In this document: positions 31,333 to 44,851 of the stretch, piece by piece
Layout of the letters: the number at the start of each line of letters is the position of its first letter
Position numbering within the stretch: position 1 is the first letter of the stretch
Assembly: GCF_020497125.1 (NCBI RefSeq)
Contig: NC_059079.1
Location: forward strand, 47,317,114-47,381,113
Reading direction: 5' to 3'
DNA from: Mauremys mutica
Taxonomy: Eukaryota > Chordata > Testudines > Geoemydidae
DNA length: 64,000 nt
Position numbers and translations under genes: made by a program
Notes under the pieces: model-generated
Seen by the model: only the letters and a program-made list of their open reading frames with translations
The model's database searches: none
Told to the model about the DNA's origin: nothing

Positions 31333-34300
31333 ACATGGGCTCCATCCATAGTTCTGTCACTATAACCCTGGGCACAATATGATTTAACCTCTGTACCTCA
31401 GTTCCCCTTGTATATGTGTTTTGGGACAAAAACTGTTTATTTTTATAATACCCATCACAATGGGCTTCTTGTTTGGGCCCTCGGGTTATTACCATACACC
31501 AATATTAAATAGCAATGTAAAATTGCACATGTACAAGGTCCAAAAATCATGAAAGATTGATTTCATGTCAGTGAAGAATGGATATGCCATAAAACATTTG
31601 AAAATGTCTGATGTGTAGATGTTAATAAGCACTTGGGTTTTTTTAAAATACAAAATTGGTATGACTGACAAGCCATCTTGCTTTAGGCTACTTTAAGTGG
31701 TGTTCCGAAAATGGAGTTTCCTCTTGATTCCCTCACTATTCAGCTTCCATCCTGTAGTAGAAACAGATGGAATGTCATTTTCTTAGAATTGCTATGAACT
31801 CAAGGTTTGGTTGGTTTTTTTTAAAGCCATCAAGGAGCTGGAGAAGTCCAACAACAAAAACCATGCACGCATTCTGCAACAGTCTGGATACTGAAATATA
31901 GAAATAATTTGCTATGTAGAAGCTTCCACTTCTGTATATGAATTATTGCTGTTCAACAATGCTTTAGGTATTATTAGAGGCGTGTCAGCTTTTGCAGGAA
32001 AGATAGACTCTTGAATACAAATCTTAGCTCTATAGCAGAATCTCTCCTTTCACCATTAAATTATATTTGATTTTTATTTAAGCCCACATAACTCATTGCC
32101 ACGATAGATATGACTGAAACAGTTCTTTGAATGATGAACAAGCATTTTCTATTAATCTTTAAGAGGAAGAAAAGATGTAAAGTGCTAGAATATAGTTACT
32201 AAGCTTGGGATTTAGGCACCCAAATTGTATTGAAATTCAGTGGGCTCCAGTTCCTATCTCGTTAGGCGCCTTTGAAAATTCCATCTTAAAGGCCTAACTC
32301 AAGGCCCTTTTAGTTCTGTGGTCACTGCACCAGGCCTCAGTAATGCTATTCCAGCTCAGATCAAAAGCAGCGTGACCCATTTTCTACAGAAGTACAATTA
32401 ACAGGACTTATCTAGATTTCTGGAGAGCATTAAGATTGAGAGAAATTTCATGTAGCAAAAATCCCATGCTGAGGGTTAACAGAGCATTGCATAGATTGCA
32501 TTGTACACATGTACACTCTTTTCCTTCCAAGTCAAGATGTCATATTTATTGTGACGCTATACCTGCAGTGATGAAGATCCAATCTCTCTGGGCTTTTCAA
32601 GAGTAAGCTGTTGTTTAATGATTAAGTTCCCTGCTGTTTTGCTTGGTAGGAAGAATATAAAATGCCCAATGTGTGATATAAAAAGCAGTAGGAGATTAAA
32701 CCTTATTCATCACAGATATGTAAAGTAAGACTGTGTCACTGCTCAATTATTTCAACCATTTGTTTTTATTCATCTAACTGAGTTGTTCCTACCCTGTATC
32801 TCATCTCACTTGGAAATATGAAAAATAAGGGCTAAAAATAGCCTCATTAAAATAGGTCTTTCAAAAGTTGCATTGTATTGAGAATTCTCTCATTAGGAAC
32901 AGCAACATTTTGTTTCAGTCCATAATGAAAAGCTGTTTATCACATTTGTGTGTGACTGCAGTAAATTAACACATTATTATTTTCAGAATGAATCTTATAG
33001 GAGGCTGCATGCATCCATGTATAGATGCTCTTAGTTTTATACTGCTTTATATAATCACTCATTTAAAAATAATATTTTAATCTTGCCAATTATCACTTTT
33101 CCTTCATCAGCAGAATTCCTTGCACTCCATGATATTTTTGTTTGATTGCTTAGGCCATGGGGGATTATAAGAAATATAGTATGGGTTACATACTTTTTAA
33201 AGGGTTTGTACCACTAAATTGGGCATGTGCCTCTGCATTAAGTGGAAGAAGTGGAACGTGCACCTGCTGAACATTTTGAAAGGGAAGCACAACTGGGACA
33301 TAAGCAGAGCCTGGTGTTTAATGTGATTATACAGACATGTAAATTGCTGCATAATTTCAGATTATATTGAAATTGCTGCATAATTGTGCTCCTGATTCTA
33401 AGCTTTTGTTTAAAAACACCCCACGCCTCCCAAATAAACAAACACCCAACCACTTAAGGCCAGATTTAGATTTACCAGTCTGTTCCTGCTACTTTCCATC
33501 AGTCCAGAGATGCAAAACAGTCATAACCTGGGTTTAACTGGCTTCTTAAGACAGGTTTATGATTGATTTGTGTCACTAAACTGGCATATGCCAGGAACAG
33601 TGTATCTGGACCTTTAGTGCATAAGCATATTATGGTTTATTAAGGCTACATAGATAACCTAAATGTGAAGGGAACGTGTTTTCTATCTGAGGCTGTAGAC
33701 AGCTTGGAACAGTAGCACTGCAAAGTGTAAACTGTCTCTTTCCTCTCAAGGGAGTGTTGACTCTGCAGGCTAATGATAGCGTGAATGTCAGCATTGTTAA
33801 CTATTGCACTGATGATCATTTTACCAGAAACAGCAAGTGAATGTTTTATTTTCTCATTACAGGATGGCAGATAAGTGGGTTGTTTGAGTCCAGCCCCTTT
33901 CAAGATACTAAGGGGGTCACATCCCAAAGCCCTAATGAGCCTGTGATTAGCTTCCAACCACCCAAGTTCTCCTGCTGCCTCCCTGGACTGCTTCCTCTCT
34001 GGCCTGCTCACGCATTTTCTGTATGGTAACCTCCCTTGGATCCTTCTGCCAGGAAATTGATTTCTTTAGGTAGTTCCTCCCTGCCTGATGCTGTGGAGCT
34101 CCTCTACTGTGGCTCTCAGTCTCTCCAAGCATCCATCCTGCTCTATCTGTTGCAATTTTTCATCCCAGGCTATTGCTAACCAGCCATTTAGTGATTATTT
34201 TCTTCATTAACTCTTTAGTGTCTGCTGCCAGTTGGGTCTATACATCCCATCAGAACCCCCTTCTCAAAAGCAAAAGTCCCAGTGTCCACCTGGATAATAA

Positions 34301-34731
34301 ACCAACTAGCCCCAGCTGCTCACTATCCCCACACACATTGACGAGTACAAAAATCCTTAACTGTTCCTTGCCCAGCTACAACACCCATCTGCCCCGACAC
34401 ATTCTACAAGGCACTGCCTCCTAGTCAATACAAATGTCTGCAGAACATGAACCTTTTAAAATTCAATGGCAACATGGAATAACTTGGATTTACTATCAAA
34501 ATAAATCATGTAACAAATTCTGTATTGATTGGACTAGGCTGGGGCAGCCAATCATGTGGTGGCTGGCAGTGATTCATAAATCCAGGCTCCAGGGCTGAAA
34601 AGAGTCTAATATGAGGAATGGGACCTCGGTCATCAAGGTGCACAATATAAGTTCTGTGAATCTTGTTCACCTCCTGGAATTCAAAAAATGGTAAATATAG
34701 GAAAGTTGCCAATGCCCATTATGGTGCATAT
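31333..34731. other. no gene recognised
   Basis: AT-rich stretch. Positions 32205-32285 carry 'tttaggcaccca' and 'gttaggcgcctttgaaaat', members of the repeat family at 17130. The 121-codon minus frame at 33646-34011 resembles no protein I know. A C-rich tract at 34240-34420 has no recognised function. Confidence 0.45.
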
Positions 34732-34900
34732 ATTATAGAAGGGACCATTGTGGTCATCTAGTCTGACTTTGTGTACAGTGAAGGAAAGTGCCCTGCCTGA
34801 GGTCAAAGAGCAGGTCACTGCCAGAACTGGGGCTAGAACTGAGGTTTCCTGACCCTGCTCTGGTGCTCTGCCCATTGGACCCCGCCGCCTCTCTGTTGCT
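34732..34900 (-). repeat. CR1 3' scrap and SINE-like segment
   Basis: 'agaagggaccattgtggtca' and 'tctagtctgac' (34737-34768) are CR1 3' UTR words in reverse orientation. The following stretch ('gaggtcaaagagcaggtcac', 'tctggtgctctgcccattgg') resembles a SINE-derived tRNA-like body read in reverse. Confidence 0.5.
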
Positions 34901-36365
34901 TGCAGTGGGTGATCACTTAGATTTCCTTTCTTCTCGTCACAGGAGTGCAAGCAACAGAACTGATAAATGCACATTCCAAAAGGAACTGCATAAGGGAACA
35001 GAACATGGCATTAAACAGGTTCTGTTGGTACCAAAGGACCCTCAATGGGTCATCTATGTCATGGACATCTGGCCAGGTAGTTCATATGAAGTCGAATACA
35101 GGCAACAGAAGCTGCAGTGATGGCAAATGCAGCATCTGTGCTTCTATTGAAAACATGCCAATAGGCATGGCTTTGTGTTCCTGACGTGGTCTATGAGGAA
35201 GGCCAGGAATCCACACACAAAAATATATTTATGTGTGTATACCTAGGATAAATAGCTGGTTGTGTTCCAAATTCCATACACAGTTTTTCAGGCACTGCTT
35301 AATGCCAACGAGAAAGGGAAAGCAGATGGCCATGGCTCAGTTTAAATCACTTCTCTCAATGTCTCTGAGTGGCTATGCGAGCCCCAGAAGTTGGCCTGAT
35401 TCTGTTCTAAAAATACTAAATCCTTGTTTTCCTCTTTGTTCATTTGAGGAAACTTTTCAGGCCAACATGGGAAAAGTCCCTGCTGTTTCCTCTCTGCCTT
35501 GTTTCTCTCCCAGGAAAGGGGTATTGGGTACAGGAGCACTTGGTGTTTGGGAGGGGGCCTGACTTTGTTCTGAACAAAAATTTCCAGCTACTCCTGATTT
35601 ATACCCATTGCCCCAACAACACAAAATGGGTTTGCAATTCAGACAGCTTGATACTGGTTGGAGCTCCTTAGGGCTGTTAAGTCTGCTGTTTCAGTATAAC
35701 ACAGTTATGGAAAAAGCCCTCTACATTTTCCCTAGACAGTTGGCCTTCAGCCATACTGTTTTGCTTGTAGCCCTACACTTGAGGGCTTCCACTTTGGGTC
35801 CAGATGTAGCTGGCATTCATCATTCATTACACAGAAGACTATACAACTCCAGTAATTCTCTGTGTCTCTTAGAGAACTCACATCTTCTCAGTGACATCCC
35901 AAAATGGTGAATACACACTACATATATTAAACAGATTTAAAAAACAAACCAAAAAGAACATGTGCGCCAATTGAGTACATACTTATTCAACCCACCAATA
36001 TAATCCCCTCATGGGGTTACGAGAGGTTTAATGTTTGCTACTCTCCAATGACAGGTCTATAGCATTCAGCAGAGATCAATTTAGTTTGGGGCTTTATCTT
36101 CCTCCTCTCAGTGGCAGAAAAGCTCTCCAAGTGTAGCTCACCAGCTGCATAACTACATTCCTTGGTCAATCCAGTCTTCAGCCTATTCTTTAGTAAAATG
36201 CTCACCATGGGGCCAGGAAGCGGTTGCCATTTTCTTAAACTGTTCCACAGCAAACAACTTTGGGAACAGCTCCAAATACTAACATCAGAACATTGCTCCT
36301 AGTAAATGCTATAAGAACAACAGATGCCCTGCTCCCTGATATTATGGTGTCTAGAAAGTACACAC
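34901..36365. other. no gene recognised
   Basis: Frames at 34788-35120, 35233-35562 and 35608-35910 on the plus strand overlap each other in different phases and resemble no protein. Confidence 0.4.
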
Positions 36366-36460
36366 AGGGCCTGATTGTCCTCCCACTAATACCAGATTTA
36401 CACTATTGTAACTCCACTGACTTTGTTGGCATTACACTGATTTACACTGGGAAGTGACAC
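36366..36460. repeat. palindromic 'tgatttacac' repeat
   Basis: 'gggcctgattgtcctcccac', 'accagatttacactattgta' and 'cattacactgatttacactg' form a decayed palindrome of the family at 9625-9727. Confidence 0.55.
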
Positions 36461-36639
36461 TGCCTACCTAAATTATTGTGTCCTCACTGGTGCTGCACTC
36501 ATACATGTATATTGCTGAATCTTCTGGGGGCACATCCCACAATTCCTTCTGCGGCACTAAGAGAATAATCAAAACCCATAGTAATTAGGACACAGAGCTT
36601 TCACCTCTGCCCTGGGAACCAGTGTATAAATAGTGATTT

Positions 36640-37078
36640 GGGGAAAGCAGAAATACTATTTACCAAAGAATTTCAAGATTTCAAAGTTTTGTTCATTGTG
36701 AACTGAAACAAAACCTGGACATTTCAAAATTCTCAGACAGAAAATTTGGGGGGGGGAGGGAATCATTTCAGATTGATCAAAGCTTTGCTTCAATTTTGAC
36801 TTTGTTATAGTACAATATAATACAATATAAAATTAGACATTTTGAAACCAAAACTCATTTCAAAACAAAAATATCAATATGTTTCATTTTGAAACTGTTG
36901 ATGGAACATGAACATTGTTGGACTACCCGCTCCTCGCTACCACCCTGATCCCATTTTCCTCTGAAATACAATCTTGACAAAAATCAAGATGGATTTTGCA
37001 GATCTTTTCAATTTTGGCAGAACTAATTTTTCTGATGGAAAATGGGTCCACCACAGTTGTTCTGACCAGCTCTAATAA
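36640..37078. repeat. TTTCAAAATG-rich repeat
   Basis: Words such as 'tttcaaagttttg', 'acatttcaaaattctc', 'cattttgaaac' and 'catttcaaaacaaaaat' alternate on both strands. The segment ends 'ttctgaccagctctaa', a phrase I associate with the end of a turtle repeat. Related segments lie at 11440-11770 and 41745-41970. Confidence 0.5.
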
Positions 37079-39107
37079 TTAACCAATTTTTGCTGTGGTG
37101 ATGGACAAAGCAGACAGAATTATTTGTCTGGTGTAGATTTGAAAATAATGTTCTGCCTCAAGCGAAAAAAGTCTCTATTTTCAACTTTGTAATTTTCTAG
37201 TCTGATGATTTAAGGAAAAAGAAATTGACTTAGTTTACCAATAGGTTTACTCCACTTTCTTGCTGCCTTCACATACAGTTGCTGAAGCTTGAAATAGACA
37301 CTGTAACAATAGATGTATAATGATTACTTCTATGCAATGTAAGTGCTAATGCTTTGGAAGTATCAGTTTGGACTGCAGAAATCATGGTTTCCAAACCTTC
37401 ATAAAGTAGGTCTAAGCCCATAGATCTGCCAGACACAGAACCACTCACTAAATTTCATAGTATGAAATGTCCTTGGAACATAGGAGATGCCATACTATAA
37501 TTACACCACTCACTGAAAAGGGAAGTGTAAATTAACATCCGCATTGCACAGACAATGAAAAAGACTGCCATTGATATAAATGGGTTTTGGATTAGTCCAC
37601 ACTGGCAGCAAGCAATGGATGCTTCACGCTGAAAGGTTTTAGGCACATTTAGGCTGAATAGAGTTCTAATAGGTCTTTCTACCAGAACAGCAGCCCCGCA
37701 CTGTAGATCTTACAGGCAGCATTAATTATCAGGTTGTGTAGAACAGATGGATTTTAATTTATCTCAGAGAGTTTGCTCTGGGTATCCATAATCCAGGACA
37801 GATTGGGGGAAAACAACAAAAGGCAGCATGGTGTGTGTTAATGTATATGTTGCACAGATGACTCACCACCTGACTTCCAAAAGACCCTCTGTAACATGTG
37901 GTCATTTATCCAGGGACATAACAGATCACATAGATCTAGGCAGAGGTGATGCTGTTTATTCTGCCATTGGAAATCCAACCCTGTTAATTGGTGATGGTAA
38001 CAATAATGTCTGGAAGGTACAGTTGCTTGCAGGCAGGGTCAAACCTCTGAGGGAAGATTCAAAGGGTTAAAGACTGAGGGTTGGGCAACCAGCTTCTCTT
38101 CCTAGGCTTAGGCAAGCAGCACTCACCCACAGCTCCTGCTCTGACTTATCTGCCTTTTTACTCTTAAGAATAAAATGTCATTACAACACAAAGGCTATTA
38201 AGTTCCAAATAGTCTGTTTTTCTGTGAAATTTCTTTTAGCTTGCTCAGTTGTAATTGTTCAGGATCATGCTAAGCAGAGTTAGTATGACTACATTCAAAT
38301 ATGAAGGTTATGTAGAATTTAAAAATATCTGGTGACTTCCAGTGAAATAATTGGAGATATACATGTCAACCAGTCACATATTAAGTGTCTGATCCAAGTC
38401 CATTGAAGTCAATGGAATGGCTTGTAATGACTTCAATAGGCTTTGGATGAGGTCCTACATTAACTCATTATTGATAGTGCTATTATTCTGAGAACCATGT
38501 AAATTGCTAAGAATGGGACGCAGGACACTTGATACATTACTTAGTTTCAAATCTAATATGCATACTAGTTAAGGCAGTGCCATGCACATAGAGTAAGCTG
38601 CAACATTAAAACATGAACAAAGAAGAGATATGGAGACACCAGCTGGTTCAAAAGGCTTCAGAGGATTCCAAGCAAAAGAAAGCAAGCTAAGTCTGAACTG
38701 AACGCAACACACAGACTTTTGTTTTTTGTTCATTAATGTTTTAAATATTTCTGAGGAAAACTTAGTATAAAGCTATATTCTCCTTCAAAATGCTACTCCC
38801 TGGCTCTAAATATTAATTTGTGAAAAATAACAGTGTTAGAAATTCCTGAGAAATATAAGCATAAGTCATGCCAAGGGACTGCCCATTCTGTTTAGGTTTA
38901 CTGGACTAAAAATATTTTCAGCAATCCCGTGAGAAGAATGAATAATCCAATTGTTCTTGGATTTCAGAGACATCCTCATGGATGAGATCACACTTCAAAT
39001 GGTATTGCTTAAATGATAGAAGCCATTATACTTGTGGAAGCCAGTAAATAATTAACAAGGTTTTAAAGAAATCTTAATGAATGTTAGTTAGCATGAGTTA
39101 GGTTAAC
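37079..39107. other. no gene recognised
   Basis: AT-rich. Positions 38388-38460 contain 'tgatccaagtccattgaagt' and 'cttcaataggctttggatga', a palindromic repeat of a type common in birds and reptiles (related words at 62525-62600 and 22730). The frame at 37828-38070 is not recognisable. Confidence 0.45.
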
Positions 39108-39457
39108 TGTGACCCTGGTGACGTGAGGAAGCAAGATAATGTAAGACAGAGGGAATTGTGTGAAAGTTATTACGACCTTGCAATATGCAGTCTTGCAGTC
39201 TTGTTTTTCTAGTGAGATAGCAGAGAAGCTTATGTATAAACAAAATGTATTTGTTGCTTTTTACTGTCTGTATTATTGTTAGAAATTGTCTGTAAAAGGT
39301 ATAAAGGCTTGCTGTGATTGTTTACCAGTGGAGAGACCTGTCCAGGACCCTGTGTCCTATGGCACTCTCTCCCTCCATGGTAATTACTGGAGAAATAATA
39401 AAGTATTTGGTTTTGCTGCACCCAAACGAAAAGCGAGAACTGAGTTTTTCTTCGACA
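39108..39457 (+). mobile_element. probable solo LTR, about 350 bp
   Basis: The stretch starts TGTGACCCTGG and ends TTCTTCGACA. Near its right end it has LTR-like features: a short promoter-like 'aggtataaaggct' (39298-39310), an AATAAA-type poly(A) signal at 39395-39402, and a closing phrase 'actgagtttttcttcgaca'. I recall this end from turtle endogenous retroviral LTRs. No clean target duplication is visible and no viral gene adjoins. The frame at 39286-39537 crosses the end and is not a gene. Confidence 0.6.
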
Positions 39458-40084
39458 TACTGCTTTTTCTCAGCACCACATTTAATAATCTCAGCACATT
39501 ACCAAGTTTAAAATTAAAAGTAGAGCGTTCAACGTGAACTTTGCCTAACTAATAATCCTTCATAATCCTAAATGGGAAATAATTCTATTGAAGGCAATTC
39601 CCAGTGTAGTTGTAAATTTTTCCTTCAGTGTACTCACAAAATTTTCAAACCCATTTAGTTTAAAACTTGGGAAATATATGATAATATTGCAAAATTTACC
39701 ATTTTGACATAATTCTGAATTTTATTTTTTTTATGCCAGGAAAATTAAATGTAGGACATCCATAAAGGCATAAAAGTGAATTAAGCCTATTGACCCCTGT
39801 ATGGATGCTGTAGCAATATCCACATGGGATTTTACTGCATGGCAAGCTGGTGCATTGTAAATTTACATCCTGGCTGTCACACACTGACTTTCCATGTAGA
39901 TAATGACATATCACACTTGAATGAAGCCCCACAGAGTGATTTGATGCACTTAAATAATGCACTTTCAATTTGCACCTTCAGCTAATCTGGCTGATTTTTT
40001 CCTCAGTGTCCCTGTGTTGCTATGCCCTCAGTTTATGCTACAAAAAGGTCATTGTAGGGAGATGGGATTTTGCCATCAAAAGCT
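39458..40084. other. no gene recognised
   Basis: AT-rich, nothing identified. Confidence 0.4.
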
Positions 40085-40200
40085 TCACAGAGATCATGCT
40101 TTTAAAGCCAGGAGAGATCATTGTGATAGTCTACTCTGACCTCCTGCATAACACAGGCCATACAATTTCACCTAGTAATTCCAGCGTCAAGCCCAAGTAC
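40085..40200 (-). mobile_element. CR1 LINE 3' UTR scrap
   Basis: 'gccaggagagatcattgtga' and 'ctctgacctcctgcataaca' are the reverse-orientation words of the CR1 3' UTR, the same stretch seen at 46120-46190. It is short and diverged. Confidence 0.6.
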
Positions 40201-40384
40201 TTCCCCCTTCACCAGTCATTGAATGGAAAGTCTCTCAGAGTTGAAGTCACCCATTTACATTAGCAGATAATTTTGCCATTCAAGGTTCTACTTTATGTTT
40301 GATAACTTGCCATGTCGACATGGCCTTAATTCACTTTAGCTTAATTTATTTCAGTTTCTTCTGAGAGTCCCTGTGTACAAATGA

Positions 40385-40490
40385 CCGGGGGGGAGAGGGG
40401 GGCAGAGAGAGAGCGAGAAAGAAAATAAATGGAGAAAGGACAGGGTAAGAATAAGAGAAGGGGAAAAAGGCTGAGAGGAGGAGTTAGACA
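40385..40490. repeat. polypurine tract
   Basis: About 100 bases almost wholly A and G: G runs, then GAGAGAGAG, then AAAGAAAA and GGAGGAG clusters. Confidence 0.8.
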
Positions 40491-41110
40491 CATAACTATG
40501 AGATCAATACTAGGACAGACTGTCAGCCATAGCCATGAATATGGCTGGATTTTTTTACATAGATATAAAACAATAGCTGTAGATACCTAAGATGGGACAA
40601 ATGCCTTTTTAAATCTAAATCAATGGAATATCTATACAGACATGGAAGAGGGTGTGTTTTATGTAAGTATGGATTACTGCGGCCTCCATACTGCCCCTGT
40701 ACCAGTGGTGGTTCTTGGCATAGAGACTGTCTCAGGGGTTGTGGGAAAGACAATCCTCACTCCAGGCTACATTGCAGGACTGGGACTCTAAATCTATAGC
40801 AGCCACTTCAGCTCGTGCACCTCTTCCGATCATGAGCCAATGTCCGGTATTACGTATCCTATGCCCACTAGATCTGTATTGTGACATATTCATAACAAAC
40901 TCCTCCCCAAATCCTGCCCTTGTCTCACCTACCATAACCTTCTGTTTAATGAGCCCATGCAGCATGCAATGGAAGAAGAAATCCTCCCCCAGCTACCCAA
41001 ATCATGTCTCATCTCTGCAATGAACCGTACCATTTCCACTGCACCTGGGACTGGAGCCTTGGATCTGCCAAAACATTTTCTGATTTCTCATTGAAATTGC
41101 TGTTTCAGTA
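40491..41110. other. no gene recognised
   Basis: Overlapping opposite-strand frames at 40732-41023 look fortuitous. Confidence 0.4.
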
Positions 41111-41731
41111 TGTGACTGTGCTCACTCACCACACTGGTGCCTTGGGAATTAGCTCTGCAATGTAGGTACGCCCTCTCCCAGTGGTGCCTCACCTGACATC
41201 ACTTCTGCTCCCAGACCCACATCACTCCAAACACTGTGGTATCCGCTTCATGACACAGAGAAGTGCGTCACAATCTGTGCTCCCCCTTCCGGGGGCATGT
41301 GCAGCAATCCAACTCTCCCAGTCACTTCCTCAGTGGTCACTGGGGGGAGAGGGGTATGAAAAGGGGACCTGGGCCCGCCGACTACACCAGATTCCAGATC
41401 AGGGACCCTGTAGATGGCAGCCATGTGTTGCATCCCCTCCCGCTCCTCAGCACCTTTCCTCACAACTCAAGCACCTTCTTCACCCCTGCTTCTGGGTCTC
41501 AGTGTGCAAATCCCAGGAGCTCCCTGTAGCTCCCCTAGTTCCTGATAACAGCACTGCTCTGTCCAGAGTGCTAACTCCCTTCTGTTTTCCAGGGAATAAC
41601 GGACCCTGTAGTGCCCTGCAGCTCTTCTTATATGGGCCTGCCAGGCCCTGATTGGCTGCTACCTCCTGCGCAGCCTGCCTAGGGCTCTATTAAACCCTTA
41701 GAGGCCAGTGTGGGGCCAATGCCCCATGATA
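41111..41731. mobile_element. probable solo LTR, about 620 bp, GC-rich
   Basis: It starts TGTGACTGTGCTCACTCACC and ends near CCCCATGATA, probably a mutated CCCCGTCACA. The interior phrases ('ggtacgccctctccc', 'cttccgggggcatgtgcagc', 'gggaccctgtagatggcagcc') match my memory of a turtle LTR. A TATA-like 'cttatatgggcctg' at 41625-41640, followed by 'ctgattggctgc', fits an LTR promoter region. No target duplication is clear. The 156-codon frame at 41181-41651 and the others here are a product of the GC-rich LTR. Confidence 0.6.
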
Positions 41732-41744
41732 AAATAAAACAAGC

Positions 41745-41970
41745 AATTTTGCAAAAAAGTCAAAACGTTTCATTTCAACATTTTCAGAATTGATTCAAAA
41801 CAATCTTTTTTGAGTTTTACTTCAATTTTATTTTTTTAATTAAAAAGACTTTTTAAACCCCTCAAAAATGAAATGAAATATTTAATTTTGAAATGAACAA
41901 AAATATTTAAAAATTAATTTTGTGTCAACCTGAAAAGACTTTTTTTTTGTTTGGTCATTTCTAAAAAATC
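41745..41970. repeat. TTTCAAAATG-rich repeat
   Basis: Words such as 'caaaacgtttcatttcaaca', 'gaaatgaaatatttaatttt' and 'gaaatgaacaaaaatattt' occur on both strands, as at 36640-37078. It directly follows the LTR. Confidence 0.45.
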
Positions 41971-44154
41971 CTTACTACTCAGATTATGTGTGCAATAGAT
42001 CCCTTTAATGTCTGTCAGAGAATGGGACATATCAAATGAATACAGTATTGAGCGGGGTTACCCTTTCTAATTTAACCTTTGAACATTGTACTGGAGAATC
42101 TTAACATGTAGCAACAGCCATGTTAATTCTATACCAAGTTGGTTTCAGAGCCACTGCTGGGAGGGAAGTAAAACTGCTCAATACATGACTGATGCTACTG
42201 TATTTTCTTAGAACGTGGGATGTTGCTAACTGCAGTTGCAGTATCTGCAGCAGACAATTACATTTAACCTTGAAAGTGAAAATGATTATTTAAAATGGAT
42301 GTGGATGAGCCAGGTGTCTAAAATAAAGCTCACAAAAATTATGTTACTACAATATTTTACAATGTTCCTGTTATTGGTTACTGAAGAAAAATATTTTATT
42401 TTTCCTGCCTCTGGAAAAACTGGAGAAAATTATTTGCAGTTGGAAGACAGAGAGTGAGAGCGAGCACAAAAGAGATGTGAACAACCTTATTTGCGCTAAG
42501 TGGTGCTCCCAAAGCAGAAAATTAATAACCTTCTTTGAATACTTCCTGTGGAGTATTTTATATATGCAAGAACATCTTGAAGATGCACATCTCCAAGCAA
42601 AGAGAAATTCGAAGGACAGACCAAGTCAGTTTTAAAATCTGGCATATATTATAACAAGCCATCCTTAATTCAGTTTACATACCCTATTCCACTTCTGTCG
42701 CTCAAGCTGGAACACTGAAAAACACATGAGTCATGCATGTACCCTGGGAAATTAACAACCACACTCCTGTTTTTATGCTTGGCAATAGTCACACTACTCT
42801 ATATTCATGGCATGATGTTTTAGTACCAAACAGTTGATTTTAGCAGGTGGCCTAAATATGTGGATGCCACTAATTGCTCCTATTGTTCAAGTAAAAAACC
42901 TCTAATCTGGGAAATGCATCATAGACTGGTGGCTGTGGGTATTATAAAGGAAACAGCTGTATTATTTTCTTTTTCTTCTGAATATGTCAGAAAATTCCTG
43001 AAAGAGCATCACCTATCCATGGAAGCTGATTCTAAAGCCACAATGCACATTTAAATTAATATAAAGGCAGTTGGCTACCTATTTTGCTCTAGGACAAATA
43101 TGAAGCTTCTTCAGCCATTATTCCCAGAAAAGATTTTCCAGATAGGTGAAGATGAACCATTTCAATTCCTCCTCTCATTTAAGGAAAACTTTTTAATTCA
43201 GTTCCTTTCCCAGCTAATTTACAACTGGGAATTGAGTGTGGTGTTTTATACATGTTTTGGGAGGCCTATTTATGCCTCCCCCTTACAACTCTGCCCAGCT
43301 TAAGTCTGAGCAATGATTTGGGTGAAATTCAGTCCTCTATTAGGATCTTTTCTACTCTGCGATGCACAAGTTCCATTGTTAATAATTGCCAAAGCAGTTT
43401 CAAAGATTAAAGGACTTTTTCTCCTATAAAAGTAAAGTCTGCTATACCAGGCAAAGTAAAAATAAGCAAAGGTGTTAAGATACCATGACGAGGAAAGTGG
43501 TGGCAATAGCTAATAGCAAAACACATGGCAAAATTGATCGTTGGTGTTTTAGTATGATACATTTCTAGTGCTTAAAACATTTAACACAGTAGTGCTAGTG
43601 GAGATAGATCCAACACATGAAGTTCAGATCTGATCCAGATTCCAACTTTCCCAAAGTTTGAGGGAGCTCAGATCCAGTATTCTGATTTGGGCTCCTGATA
43701 TACAGTGCTGATAGGTATTCAGTACTCAACTCTCATTTGAGTCAAAAAAAGGCAAGGAAGCTCATTACCTCTTCAGTGTTAATCTATATTTTATGGTATT
43801 TGATATGGTGTTTGTCCCCTACTAAGAGGAGTGTTAGACCATAGAAGAAGTCAGCAATAATTAAATTTAACAGAAAAAAGAGAGCTCTGGATTATGCATC
43901 ACTGATTAAATTTAAATTAAACTTTTATGCACATTTACATGATGCAATGTTTTTGGTACGATTCCAAAATAAAAATTGTTGCAACTTTTACAGCAGTAGA
44001 ACTCAAATAATAAATTGGAGCTCCGTGAATCTTTGCCAAATTTCCCAAATACAGTATACAAGTAGAACTTAATTTAATAAGTAAAGATTGAACTAAAAAT
44101 AGATATGCAGAAATAGAGAAAAAGTGTTGGTCTTGTGATAAAAATACTGATTAT
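41971..44154. other. no gene recognised
   Basis: AT-rich. Frames at 42236-42457, 42860-43054 and 43100-43303 show no known motif. Confidence 0.45.
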
Positions 44155-44310
44155 GGTTCCAACTCAGCAAAGCAGTTAAACACTTGCATTAATTTAAGCA
44201 TGGATGTCAGTTTATTTCTTTTCAGCAAAAACTTAAGCATGTATTTAACTTCAAGCATGAGTTTAACTTCAATAGGATTTAAATGTGGTTAAATTCTTCC
44301 CTGAATTGGG
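44155..44310. repeat. 'cagcaaagcacttaagcatg' family repeat
   Basis: 'actcagcaaagcagttaaac', 'acttaagcatgtatttaact' and 'ttcaagcatgagtttaactt' belong to a diffuse reptile repeat family. Another copy is at 53310-53390 ('gctcagcaaggcacttaaac'). Confidence 0.5.
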
Positions 44311-44851
44311 GCTATCATTTAGTGGCAGAGGTGTGGTGAGCTGCCCAGGACAAATTATCCAGTGCTGTTTCTTTTATAAACATCTCTTTTGATGTCATTG
44401 TTTGATAAGCAAGGGTGGTTGGTTTTTTTTTATTAATTTGATTTTCCATGTAGTTTTCTGTAACCATATCTCATCTTGACCTTCTTACACCCTTTAAAAG
44501 TAAAACTCAGCAGAAATCAATGAAAGAGCTACAGTTTAAAGCACTTTCTGTAATAGTCAAAGCATCTACCGAGCAAATATGCTCTTTGTTGATCAAAATA
44601 TTCAGAACTTATAGTTTATAACCCACAATTACACACAAAAAAGCAAGAACACACACACACTTTTAAAAATACCAATCAATCTTGTATTATTGGCATATGT
44701 AAATTGAATCCTATCACTAACATTTGCCAGTATCAGAGAATGAAGAGGAAGGATAGTAAGGCATAATATTTAATAAGATTTAAAGAATTACATTACATTT
44801 TTTTAAAAAACAGGCAGCACGTTGAGACTAGACCATAACCCAGTGCCCTAT

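Noticed and set aside
33646..34011. 121-codon minus frame
   Set aside because: No recognisable motif, and flanking sequence gives no sign of exon structure.
40300..40340. 'gccatgtcgacatggc' palindrome as a regulatory site
   Set aside because: It is a perfect 16-base palindrome, but the neighbouring words ('cttaattcactttagct') suggest a fragment of a MITE; no gene is nearby.
41181..41651. 156-codon plus frame
   Set aside because: It lies wholly inside a GC-rich probable LTR, overlaps other frames and has no domain-like pattern.
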